A DNA stretch of 64,000 bases from Chitinophaga chungangae (lineage in GTDB: Bacteria > Bacteroidota > Bacteroidia > Chitinophagales > Chitinophagaceae). The stretch's first letter is position 1. Each line of letters starts with the position of its first letter. Location of the stretch: assembly GCF_017742215.1 (NCBI RefSeq), contig NZ_JAGHKP010000002.1, forward strand, positions 1-64,000, given 5' to 3'. Below are positions 40,997-50,062 of the stretch, piece by piece. A program made the position numbers and the translations under genes. Under the pieces are notes generated by a model, which searched no databases, had not been told where the DNA came from, and saw nothing but the letters and a program-made list of their open reading frames with translations.

Positions 40997-42976
40997 ATGA
41001 ACTTTAAATACATTTTACTTACCGGGTCGCTCCTTTTTCTCGCAATATTCCATGGCAAAGCCGGGAACACAACCCCCAAAAGTTACACCCTGGCATCACC
41101 CAATGGCCAGCTGCGGCTGCGCGTGGTGATAGATGACAGCATTACTTACAGCATATCGTTAAAAGATCAGACTGTAATCGCCCCGTCTGTTATTTCGATG
41201 ACATTGGAAAACCAGGTGCTGGGAAAATCCGCAAATATCCGGAAAGCCAGGCAGCACACATTCAGGGGGCGGATAAAACCGTTGTATGGAAAGGAGGCTG
41301 TGCTCGATAACACCTTCAACGAACTGCTGATCGACTTCCGGGGCCATTATGCCGTAGCCTTCAGGGCCTATAACGAAGGGCTCGCCTACCGGTTCATCAC
41401 CCATATTGCAGATACAATAAAAGTATTGACGGAGCGCGCGGATTTTAACCTCCCCGGCGTTCCGCAGGTGATCTTTCCCGAAACGGACAACTTTACCTCC
41501 TGGGAAGTGCCTTATAAAACATATGCTGAACCGGCACTGATACCCGATGGAAAAAAAGCCATCACCCCTACCCTATTTTCTTATCCAGAATCCGGCGTTA
41601 AAGTGGTGATCGCGGAATCGGACCTGTTCGATTACCCCGGCATGTATGTACTTAAAGATAACGGCAAAATGACGGGCTTATGGTCGCGCTACCCTTTACG
41701 CACGGTAATGGGAAGCTGGGGCGATTTTGTATCGGTAGTGAAGGACCGGTCTGATTTTATCGCCAGAACCTACGGCGAAAGAAGTTTCCCCTGGAGAGTG
41801 ATCATCGCTTCCGGCGACGATAAAACGCTGCTGAACAACCAGCTGATCTACAAACTCGCCACTCCTTCAAAGCTCAGCAACACTTCATGGATAAAGCCGG
41901 GAAAGGCCGCCTGGGAATGGTGGCACGATGCGTTGCTGCCGGGGGCTGCCATACCTTCCGGCATGGCCAACAGGAATACCGCGCTTTATAACTATTACGT
42001 TGATTTTGCGGCGGAAAACCATTTCGAATACCTGATGATCGATGCCGGCTGGTCTGACAATTATAATTTACTGAAAGTAAACCCAAAGCTTGATGTGCGC
42101 AGCGTGATCAGGCGTGCCGCATCAAAACAGGTGGGCGTTTTTTTATGGTGCGTAGCCAGTACGTTGATGAAGGACCTTGAAGGACAGCTGGATTTTCTGA
42201 AATCGCTGGGAGCCGCCGGAATCAAGGTAGATTTTATTGACCGCGACGATCAGCAGGCTATACAGTGGTTTGAGCAGATCGCCCGCGCCGCGGCCAAAAG
42301 AAACCTGATGGTAAACTTCCATGGTTGCAGCAAACCTACCGGTCTGCAGCGGACCTATCCGAACATTGTCAACTACGAGGCCGTAAGGGGAGCGGAATGT
42401 TCAAAATGGGATTACAGCGCCAACCCGGACCACCATCTGCTGATCCCTTTCATCCGCATGCTTGCAGGCCCTATGGATTATACGCCGGGCTCCATGCGGA
42501 ACAGCAGCAGGAAAACATTTAAACCTGTAGACCCGGGATTGCCTTCCACCCAGGGAACAAAGTGCCACGAACTGGCGATGTTCGTGATCTTCGATCAGCC
42601 GCTTGCCATGCTCTGCGATTCCCCGGTCGAATATCAGAAATACCCGGACGTATTGAAGTTCCTGTCTGCCGTTCCCACCGTGTTTGATGAAACGAAGGTA
42701 TTGGACGCCCGGGTGGGAGCTTATGCTTTAATGGCCAAAAGATACCGGAACAAATGGTTTATCGGCGCCATGACCAACTGGGATGAAAGAACGCTTCAGC
42801 TTGATTTCTCTTTTTTACCTGCCGGCAAAACCTACGTGGCTAATTTATATACGGACGCGGGCAGCGCAAACGCTTCAGGCTATCATTACCAGGCAATGGA
42901 AGTTACCAGCCAGACGAAAATAAAGCTGCCTTTGGCTAAAGGAGGCGGAGCGGTTGCTTACCTCAATTTGGAATGA
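40997..42976 (+). CDS. GH97 glycoside hydrolase, probable retaining alpha-galactosidase
   Basis: This exported 659-residue GH97 enzyme hydrolyses alpha-linked sugars. A signal peptide ends near FHGKAG. The family domain plan is an N-terminal beta-sandwich (to about 270), a TIM barrel with EYLMIDAGWSDNYNL, and a C-terminal beta domain. Asp412 in GIKVDFIDRDD occupies the position of the nucleophile of retaining GH97 alpha-galactosidases, and Glu461 in VNYEAVRGAE fits the acid/base. Inverting GH97 glucosidases such as SusB lack this Asp. Retaining alpha-galactosidase activity is therefore inferred, in line with GH36 nearby. Confidence 0.9.
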   Translation: MNFKYILLTGSLLFLAIFHGKAGNTTPKSYTLASPNGQLRLRVVIDDSITYSISLKDQTVIAPSVISMTLENQVLGKSANIRKARQHTFRGRIKPLYGKEAVLDNTFNELLIDFRGHYAVAFRAYNEGLAYRFITHIADTIKVLTERADFNLPGVPQVIFPETDNFTSWEVPYKTYAEPALIPDGKKAITPTLFSYPESGVKVVIAESDLFDYPGMYVLKDNGKMTGLWSRYPLRTVMGSWGDFVSVVKDRSDFIARTYGERSFPWRVIIASGDDKTLLNNQLIYKLATPSKLSNTSWIKPGKAAWEWWHDALLPGAAIPSGMANRNTALYNYYVDFAAENHFEYLMIDAGWSDNYNLLKVNPKLDVRSVIRRAASKQVGVFLWCVASTLMKDLEGQLDFLKSLGAAGIKVDFIDRDDQQAIQWFEQIARAAAKRNLMVNFHGCSKPTGLQRTYPNIVNYEAVRGAECSKWDYSANPDHHLLIPFIRMLAGPMDYTPGSMRNSSRKTFKPVDPGLPSTQGTKCHELAMFVIFDQPLAMLCDSPVEYQKYPDVLKFLSAVPTVFDETKVLDARVGAYALMAKRYRNKWFIGAMTNWDERTLQLDFSFLPAGKTYVANLYTDAGSANASGYHYQAMEVTSQTKIKLPLAKGGGAVAYLNLE

Positions 42977-43057
42977 GCATATAGTCCATGCTTTAACTGG
43001 ATATATCCATTGTTGAACTTCCGATAAAAAGACAATTTTAAATAACCAAGTAATGAC

Positions 43058-44404
43058 ATGACAGACAACAAAAACACATTCAACAGCAGGTACATTCTCG
43101 GGATTTCATTCATCTCCGCCCTCGGCGGCTATTTGTTTGGGTTCGACTTTGCGGTGATTTCCGGCGCCCTGCCGTTCCTGAGGGAACAGTTTATGTTGGA
43201 TGCCTGGTGGGAAGGATTTTTAACAGGTTCCCTGGCTTTGGGATGTATCGCAGGCTGTTTAATTGCCGGAAGGCTCGCCGATAAATATGGCAGAAAACCC
43301 GGGCTGATGCTCGCTGCTTTTATTTTCGCGATTTCTTCCGTCGCCATCGCATTTTCCCCCGGCCTTACTTTTTTTATGCTGATGCGTTTTGCCGCGGGGA
43401 TCGGCGTTGGGATGGCATCTATGTTATGCCCGATGTACATTGCCGAGATCTCGCCGGCAAAGGTACGGGGCAGGAATGTAGCGATCAACCAACTGACCGT
43501 AGTGATCGGCATCCTGGTCACCAACCTGGTGAATTATTTTCTGGCCGATACGGGTGAAAATGCCTGGAGGTGGATGTTCGGATTGGGAACGGTGCCTTCC
43601 GTCTTCTTCCTGTTAGGCGTAATATGGCTTCCCGAAAGCCCCCGCTGGCTGATGAAAGCCGGCAGGGATGCGGCAGCCCGGTCGGTCTTACATAAGATCG
43701 GCTCCGTGGAATTCGTTGACAGTACGGTTTCAGCTATTCAAAGATCATTAACGGGCAACACTACACGCACTTTAAGGGAACTATTTGATAAACGCGTACG
43801 GCCGGCAGTAGCCGTCGGCATCACTTTAGCCGTATTCCAGCAGTTCTGCGGGATCAACGTGGTGTTCAACTATACCTCTACCATATTCGAATCCGTGGGC
43901 GCAAATCTCGACAGGCAGCTTTTTGAAACCGTAGCGATCGGATTCGTGAACCTGGTATTTACCCTGCTGGCGATGTGGCAGGTGGATAAAATGGGCCGCC
44001 GGCCGCTGATGCTGATCGGCTCGTTAGGACTGTCGATAGTATACATTATCCTGGCCTTTATGCTGCAGGAACAGTTCCCCGCAGGCATGGTTTCCATTTT
44101 TGTGCTGCTGGCCATCGGCATGTATGCGATTTCTCTTGCGCCGGTAACCTGGGTGTTGATCTCGGAGATCTTTCCCAACAAAATAAGGGGGGTGGCTTCG
44201 TCTGTAGCCATTGTTTCCCTTTGGGGCGCCTACTTTATCCTCGTATTTACATTTCCCGTGCTCGCTAAAAAATTAGGCGCATACGGTCCGTTCTATCTCT
44301 ATGCAGGCATCTGTCTCATGGGCTTTCTCTTCGTGTTAAGGAAGGTCAAAGAAACCAAAGGGCAAACCCTCGAAGAGCTCGAAGACAATTTGATCAGGCA
44401 TTAG
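43058..44404 (+). CDS. MFS sugar porter (sugar:H+ symporter)
   Basis: This 448-residue inner-membrane transporter of the major facilitator sugar porter family has 12 predicted helices. Family signatures are visible: GRLADKYGRKPGLML, PESPRWLMKAGRDAA, QQFCGINVVFNYTSTIFE, DKMGRRPLMLIGSLG and PVTWVLISEIFPNKIRG. It likely imports galactose or a similar hexose released by the periplasmic alpha-galactosidases. It lies between the GH97 and DUF5107-TPR genes in the same operon. Confidence 0.95.
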   Translation: MTDNKNTFNSRYILGISFISALGGYLFGFDFAVISGALPFLREQFMLDAWWEGFLTGSLALGCIAGCLIAGRLADKYGRKPGLMLAAFIFAISSVAIAFSPGLTFFMLMRFAAGIGVGMASMLCPMYIAEISPAKVRGRNVAINQLTVVIGILVTNLVNYFLADTGENAWRWMFGLGTVPSVFFLLGVIWLPESPRWLMKAGRDAAARSVLHKIGSVEFVDSTVSAIQRSLTGNTTRTLRELFDKRVRPAVAVGITLAVFQQFCGINVVFNYTSTIFESVGANLDRQLFETVAIGFVNLVFTLLAMWQVDKMGRRPLMLIGSLGLSIVYIILAFMLQEQFPAGMVSIFVLLAIGMYAISLAPVTWVLISEIFPNKIRGVASSVAIVSLWGAYFILVFTFPVLAKKLGAYGPFYLYAGICLMGFLFVLRKVKETKGQTLEELEDNLIRH

Positions 44405-44431
44405 TTATTGTTCATTTTTTATTACGATACG

Positions 44432-47400
44432 ATGAAAACATCACAAGTAAACGTTTGGGAAGAAGAAGTGATCATACCCACTTATGGTATCGGTAAACCG
44501 GACAAGAACCCCATGTTCTTCGAAAAACGCATTTACCAGGGAAGCAGCGGGGTGGTTTATCCCAACCCGGTTATCGAAAAGATATATGATGAAAAAGCAG
44601 ACAAGGCTTATAAAGGGCTCTTCCTCGAGAACGAATACCTGAAGATCATGATCCTGCCCGAACTCGGAGGCAGGATACAGATGGCATACGACAAGATCAA
44701 ACAAAGACATTTCATCTACTACAACCAGGTGATCAAACCCGCCCTGGTGGGGCTTACCGGCCCGTGGATCTCGGGAGGCATCGAGTTCAACTGGCCCCAG
44801 CACCATCGCCCCAGCACATTCGATCCAGTGGATTACAAGATCGAAGAGAATCCGGACGGAAGCATGACCGTATGGATAAACGAAGTAGAGCAGATGTTCC
44901 ACACCAAGGGGCTTGCCGGTTTCACTTTATATCCGGGCAAAGCCTATATTGAGATCAAAGCCAGACTGCTTAACCGTTCCGGCTTACCGCAGACTTTTCT
45001 CTGGTGGGCCAATCCGGCGGTAAAGGTGAATGACCATTACCAGTCCGTGTTCCCCCCGGATGTAAATGCGGTGTTCGATCACGGCAAGCGGGACGTATCT
45101 ACTTTCCCGATAGCCACCAGCACCTATTACAAAGTGAACTATGCCCCGGGAACGGATATATCCATGTATAAGAATATCCCGGTTCCTACGTCTTACATGG
45201 CCATTAATTCCGCTTATGACTTCGTTGGAGGCTACGAGCACGATTCAAAGGGCGGATTGCTCCATGTAGCCAATCACCATGTTTCCCCCGGGAAAAAACA
45301 ATGGACATGGGGGCATAGCGATTTCGGACAGGCCTGGGACAGGAACCTGACCGATGAAGACGGACCTTATATCGAACTGATGACCGGCATGTTTACGGAC
45401 AATCAGCCGGATTTCACCTGGCTGTTGCCGAATGAAGAAAAATCCTTTACCCAGTACTTCATGCCTTACCGGGAATTGGGCATGGTAAAAAATGCTACCC
45501 GGGATATTCTGCTGGCATTGGACCTGCACGAGGCCGTGGCGGAACTAAAGATCTATGTGACCTCATTGCAGAAAGACATCCGCATTCAGCTTTTTTATGA
45601 AGGGATCGAACTGTTCAGCGACCAGGCAAGCATTGATCCGAAGCAGGTGTATATCAAAAAAACCGGGCTGCCCGAAGCCGCGAAAGAAAACGGCCTGTTA
45701 GTGATCATCCGCTCCCAAAAAGGCGATGAGCTCATCCGGTACGAACCGGCATCCAATAAGATCAATGCGGTGCCGGAAGCGGCAAAGCCCGCCGTTGCCC
45801 CCGAGCTGGCGGAAAATAACGAACAGCTGTTCTTAACAGGCCAGCACCTGGAACAATACCGTCATGCAACCTATAGCCCCGTTCCTTATTATGAAGAAGC
45901 CTTAAAACGCGATCCGCAGGACATCAGGTGCAACAATGCACTGGGCCTCTGGTACCTGCGGAGAGGCCAGTTCGGCCAAAGCGAGCCCTACTTCAGAAAG
46001 GCTATCGAGACGAGCACGCAGCGCAATCCGAACCCATATGATACCGAGCCTTATTATAACCTGGCTTTAAGTCTTAAGTTCCAGAACAAGCCCGATGAAG
46101 CATACCAGTTCTTTTATAAAGCAACATGGGGCAAAGCCTGGATGGACAGCGGGTACTTTGCCGTAGCGCAGATAGACATGGCGCGGGGAGATTACCAGCT
46201 GGCCCTGGAACACATCGATGCTGCCATAGATGGCAATGCCGGCAACAGCAAAGCCTATGTTATCAAAGCTGCCGCGCACAGGAAAACGGGGCAATACGAC
46301 CAGGCGATCGCCGTTTCCAAAGCCGCCCTGGCCAGAGACCCGTTTAACCTGGGCGCGCTCTATGAGCTTTCCCTCGCGTTCGGTGCAACATTGCAAGCCG
46401 CTGAAAGTACAGCCGCTTTGGAAGAACTGATGAAACTATCCAGGGGATATGCGCAGAATTTTATCGCTTATGCGCTGGATTATGCAGCGGCAGGATTGTA
46501 CAGCGAAGCATCGGACCTGCTTCATCATGCAGTCAGCCAAACAGGAACGCACCCGATGGTATTTTATCACCTCGCTTTGTTTGCCCATCGCCTGGGTATG
46601 AAAAAAAAGGCCGAAGACCTGCTCTCCAAAGCGGCTGAAGCGGACCCTTATTTGTGTTTTCCAAACAGGCTGGAGGACATCAACGCCTTGCAGCTGGCCA
46701 TATCGCTTCGCCCGGCAGATCCCCGGGCCCCGTATTACCTGGGTAACCTGTTTTACGACAAGCGCCAGTATTTATTGGCCATACATTATTGGGAGAATGC
46801 CGCCAAAGCAGACCCCGGTTTTCCAACGGTATGGCGAAATCTTGGCATCGCTTATTTCAATAAACTGAATGACCAGCAAAAAGCCGTAACCTGCTTCGAA
46901 AAAGCGTTTGAACTGGACCCGAAAGACGATCGTGTGCTTATGGAGCTGCATCAGCTCTACAAAAGATTGAATTATACGCCCTGGGAAAGACTGAAATTTT
47001 TGGTAAAACACCAGGAAACCGCTTTCCAGCGGGATGATGTTTACCTGGAAATGATCACGATCCATAATTTCATCGGGGATCATGCCAAAGCCATGCAAAT
47101 GTTAAGGAACAGGCAGTTCCATCCCTGGGAGGGCGGGGAAGGCAAGGCTTCCGGGCAGTATGTGCATGCGCTGGTGCAGACGGCAAAGATGATGATCGCC
47201 GACGGGCATCCCGGGCAAGCCATCGAATTGTTGAAACAGGCGCAGGTATACCCCCATAACCTGGGCGAAGGAAAGTTGTTCGGAGCACAGGAGAATGATA
47301 TATTTTACCTGATGGGCTGTGCTTTTAACGATCTCGGCGATCAGCAGCAGGCCATCATGTATTTCCAAAAAGCGACCCTCGGGAGCACGGAACCCGCAGC

Positions 47401-47773
47401 CGCGATCTTCTATAACGATCAGCAGCCGGACAAGATCTTTTACCAGGGCCTGGCCTGGAAAAAGCTGGGAGATCATGAAAAAGCGGCCGGGATTTTTAAC
47501 CGCCTGGTCAATTACGGCCTGCAACACATGAACGATGCCGTGGAAATTGATTACTTTGCTGTTTCACTACCCAACCTGCTGGTATTCGAAGACGACCTCC
47601 AGCTGAGGAACAGGGTCCATTGCCTTTTTATCAGCGGATTAGGCTACCTGGGATTAGGGTCTCATGAGCTGGCGAACCGTTCGTTCCTCGACGTTCTCAG
47701 CCTCGATGCCGAGCACCTGGGCGCTAAACAGCATCTTGAAATCCAAAAACCGATAACAGATCTTATAGATTAA
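44432..47773 (+). CDS. Large DUF5107-TPR protein
   Basis: This protein has about 1113 residues and starts at MKTSQVNVWEEEV (44432). The N-terminal 400 residues match the DUF5107 pattern as I recall it (FLENEYLKIMILPELGGRIQ, TFLWWANPAVKVNDHYQSVFPPD), which looks like a galactose mutarotase-type beta-sandwich. After about residue 460 there are many tetratricopeptide repeats (DIRCNNALGLWYLRRGQF, YLGNLFYDKRQYLLAIHYWE). There is no signal peptide, so it is probably cytoplasmic. Its activity is not known; its place between a sugar transporter and an alpha-galactosidase suggests a role in processing or sensing the incoming sugar. Confidence 0.8.
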   Translation: MKTSQVNVWEEEVIIPTYGIGKPDKNPMFFEKRIYQGSSGVVYPNPVIEKIYDEKADKAYKGLFLENEYLKIMILPELGGRIQMAYDKIKQRHFIYYNQVIKPALVGLTGPWISGGIEFNWPQHHRPSTFDPVDYKIEENPDGSMTVWINEVEQMFHTKGLAGFTLYPGKAYIEIKARLLNRSGLPQTFLWWANPAVKVNDHYQSVFPPDVNAVFDHGKRDVSTFPIATSTYYKVNYAPGTDISMYKNIPVPTSYMAINSAYDFVGGYEHDSKGGLLHVANHHVSPGKKQWTWGHSDFGQAWDRNLTDEDGPYIELMTGMFTDNQPDFTWLLPNEEKSFTQYFMPYRELGMVKNATRDILLALDLHEAVAELKIYVTSLQKDIRIQLFYEGIELFSDQASIDPKQVYIKKTGLPEAAKENGLLVIIRSQKGDELIRYEPASNKINAVPEAAKPAVAPELAENNEQLFLTGQHLEQYRHATYSPVPYYEEALKRDPQDIRCNNALGLWYLRRGQFGQSEPYFRKAIETSTQRNPNPYDTEPYYNLALSLKFQNKPDEAYQFFYKATWGKAWMDSGYFAVAQIDMARGDYQLALEHIDAAIDGNAGNSKAYVIKAAAHRKTGQYDQAIAVSKAALARDPFNLGALYELSLAFGATLQAAESTAALEELMKLSRGYAQNFIAYALDYAAAGLYSEASDLLHHAVSQTGTHPMVFYHLALFAHRLGMKKKAEDLLSKAAEADPYLCFPNRLEDINALQLAISLRPADPRAPYYLGNLFYDKRQYLLAIHYWENAAKADPGFPTVWRNLGIAYFNKLNDQQKAVTCFEKAFELDPKDDRVLMELHQLYKRLNYTPWERLKFLVKHQETAFQRDDVYLEMITIHNFIGDHAKAMQMLRNRQFHPWEGGEGKASGQYVHALVQTAKMMIADGHPGQAIELLKQAQVYPHNLGEGKLFGAQENDIFYLMGCAFNDLGDQQQAIMYFQKATLGSTEPAAAIFYNDQQPDKIFYQGLAWKKLGDHEKAAGIFNRLVNYGLQHMNDAVEIDYFAVSLPNLLVFEDDLQLRNRVHCLFISGLGYLGLGSHELANRSFLDVLSLDAEHLGAKQHLEIQKPITDLID

Positions 47774-47782
47774 TCAGACCGC

Positions 47783-49993
47783 ATGAATTACATCAAACAA
47801 TGTATCCCCGCAAATACTTGTTTATTATTTGCTTTATTGATCGTATGCGCGCTCCCTGGTGTCGCTCAAACTACCATTCCGATAGAGACCAGGCACAATG
47901 CCCTGGTACTTCAGGCCGACGCTCAAAAGAACCTCGCTATTATCTACTTCGGCAGGAAATTGTCCAGCCCGGAAGAGTATGCGCACATTCCGGCTGTTTA
48001 CAAGCAGCCGGGAGACTATACCGGCGTGCTGAATTCAGCTTATACCCCTTCGGGGTCCAGGAGCCTGCTTGAGCCCGCGATAAGCGTCAGCCATGCAGAC
48101 GGGAATAACTCGCTCGACTTACGGTACGTAAGCCATAACGTGACAAAAGTGGATGCTGACGTGTCTTTAACTACGGTATTGTTGAAAGATCCCGTCTATG
48201 ACTTCCAGGTAACGCTTTATTACAAGACCTATTTCAGGGATGACGTGGTGGAACAATGGAGTGTGGTTAAACACCGGGAAAAAGGGAATGTCCTATTGCA
48301 CAAATACGCATCGGCCAACTTATACCTGAAAGCGGAAGGCGGATTCTGGCTAACCCAATACCATGGGGACTGGGCCAAAGAAATGCAGCCGGAAGAATCG
48401 AAGGTCACCCATGGCATAAAAACTTTAGACAGCAAGCTCGGCACAAGAGCGAATCTGTTTATGCCATCGGTATTTATGGTCTCCTTCAATAAACCTGCTA
48501 CGGAAGATGAAGGGACCGTATTGTATGGCTCCCTGGAATACAGCGGAAATTTCAGGACCGACCTGGAACTGGATTACCAGGACAACCTGAAGATCATCTC
48601 GGGCATCAATAATTACGCCTCCGTATACACGCTCAAACCCAATGAAGAATTCGAGACGCCGGCATTCCTCTACACCCTGTCCGGCACCGGGAAAGGCACC
48701 GCAAGCAGGAACATGCACAACTGGGCCAGGCAATATAAGTTACTGGATGGCAAAGGAACAAGACTGACATTGCTGAATAACTGGGAAGCGACTTATTTCG
48801 ATTTCAACGAAAACAAACTATTCGAACTGCTGAAAGATACCAAAAAGCTGGGAGTGGACATGTTTTTGCTGGATGACGGCTGGTTTGCGAACAAATATCC
48901 GCGCAATGGCGATGTTGCCGGCCTGGGGGATTGGGAGGAAAATAAATCCAAGCTGCCGAACGGCATATCTTCCCTTGTCAGGGAAGCGCAGGCCAATGGA
49001 GTGAAATTCGGGATCTGGATCGAGCCTGAAATGGTCAATCCTAAAAGCAATCTGTACGAAAAACATCCTGACTGGGTCGTTAAGCAGCCCAAGCGGGATG
49101 AATACTATTTCAGGAACCAGCTTGTACTTGACCTGAGCAACCCTAAAGTACAGGACTTTGTGTTCGGAGTGGTCGATGATCTGTTTACAAAAAATCCCGA
49201 TCTCGCCTATATCAAATGGGATTGCAATGCGGTCATCTACAATGCATATTCCGCCACTTTGGGCAATCAAAGCCATTTTTATATCGAATACATGCGCGGC
49301 CTGTATAAGGTGCTTGAAAAAATACGCGGCAAATACCCCACTGTACCCATGATGCTCTGCTCGGGCGGCGGTGGCCGCGTAGATTATGCCGCGCTGAAAT
49401 ACTTTACAGAATTCTGGCCAAGCGACAATACCGATCCTTTGGAACGGATCTACATCCAATGGCAGAACTCCTATTTTTACCCGGCCATCACGTCGTCAAA
49501 CCACGTGACCGACTGGGGCAAACAGCCCATTAAGTTCCGTACCGACGTGGCCATGATGGGCAAGCTGGGTTTTGATATCGTGATCAAACATCTCAGCGAC
49601 AATGACCTGAAATATGTTCAGCAGGCGGTAAAAACGTATAACGGCATCAAGCAGGTCATCTGGCAAGGCGATCAATACCGGCTGGCCAATCCAGCGGAGG
49701 GCAGCCTGGCATCGATGCAGTATGTGAACGCAGCTAAAACTTCCGCTGTCATGTTCAATTTCCTGGTGAATAACCGTTACGGTCAGGGCAGCAAATTTCC
49801 AATCCGGTTAAAGGGCCTTGAGGCAGCCAGACATTATCGCATCAGGGAGCTGAATGTATATCCCGGAACCAGCTCAACAATAGATCCGTCCAAAACTTAC
49901 ACGGGCGAGTTCCTGATGACCATAGGCTTTAATCCTGATGTAAATGCGCGCAGAACCAGTGTGATATTGGAAATAGAGAGCGTCAGCAAATAA
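47783..49993 (+). CDS. GH36 alpha-galactosidase
   Basis: This 736-residue exported enzyme of glycoside hydrolase family 36 releases terminal alpha-galactose. A signal peptide ends at ALPGVAQ. The barrel carries FLLDDGWFANKYPRNG and FGIWIEPEMVNP. The nucleophile is Asp480 in YIKWDCN and the acid/base Asp548 in WPSDNTDPLERI, both family signatures. A C-terminal beta-sandwich follows. It is the last gene of the alpha-galactoside operon and is closed by a strong terminator. Its presence is the clearest pointer to the substrate of the locus. Confidence 0.96.
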   Translation: MNYIKQCIPANTCLLFALLIVCALPGVAQTTIPIETRHNALVLQADAQKNLAIIYFGRKLSSPEEYAHIPAVYKQPGDYTGVLNSAYTPSGSRSLLEPAISVSHADGNNSLDLRYVSHNVTKVDADVSLTTVLLKDPVYDFQVTLYYKTYFRDDVVEQWSVVKHREKGNVLLHKYASANLYLKAEGGFWLTQYHGDWAKEMQPEESKVTHGIKTLDSKLGTRANLFMPSVFMVSFNKPATEDEGTVLYGSLEYSGNFRTDLELDYQDNLKIISGINNYASVYTLKPNEEFETPAFLYTLSGTGKGTASRNMHNWARQYKLLDGKGTRLTLLNNWEATYFDFNENKLFELLKDTKKLGVDMFLLDDGWFANKYPRNGDVAGLGDWEENKSKLPNGISSLVREAQANGVKFGIWIEPEMVNPKSNLYEKHPDWVVKQPKRDEYYFRNQLVLDLSNPKVQDFVFGVVDDLFTKNPDLAYIKWDCNAVIYNAYSATLGNQSHFYIEYMRGLYKVLEKIRGKYPTVPMMLCSGGGGRVDYAALKYFTEFWPSDNTDPLERIYIQWQNSYFYPAITSSNHVTDWGKQPIKFRTDVAMMGKLGFDIVIKHLSDNDLKYVQQAVKTYNGIKQVIWQGDQYRLANPAEGSLASMQYVNAAKTSAVMFNFLVNNRYGQGSKFPIRLKGLEAARHYRIRELNVYPGTSSTIDPSKTYTGEFLMTIGFNPDVNARRTSVILEIESVSK

Positions 49994-50012
49994 ACTGCAT
50001 TGCTTTAACACT

Positions 50013-50046
50013 AAAAGAACACGTCCTGATGACGTGTTCTTTTTTA
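50013..50046. terminator. Bidirectional terminator between GH36 and GH95
   Basis: A perfect 13-base stem (50013-50025 with 50031-50043) with loop CTGAT and A/T-rich flanks serves the convergent GH36 and GH95 genes. Confidence 0.92.
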
Positions 50047-50062
50047 TTCTTCAACTGAAAGT

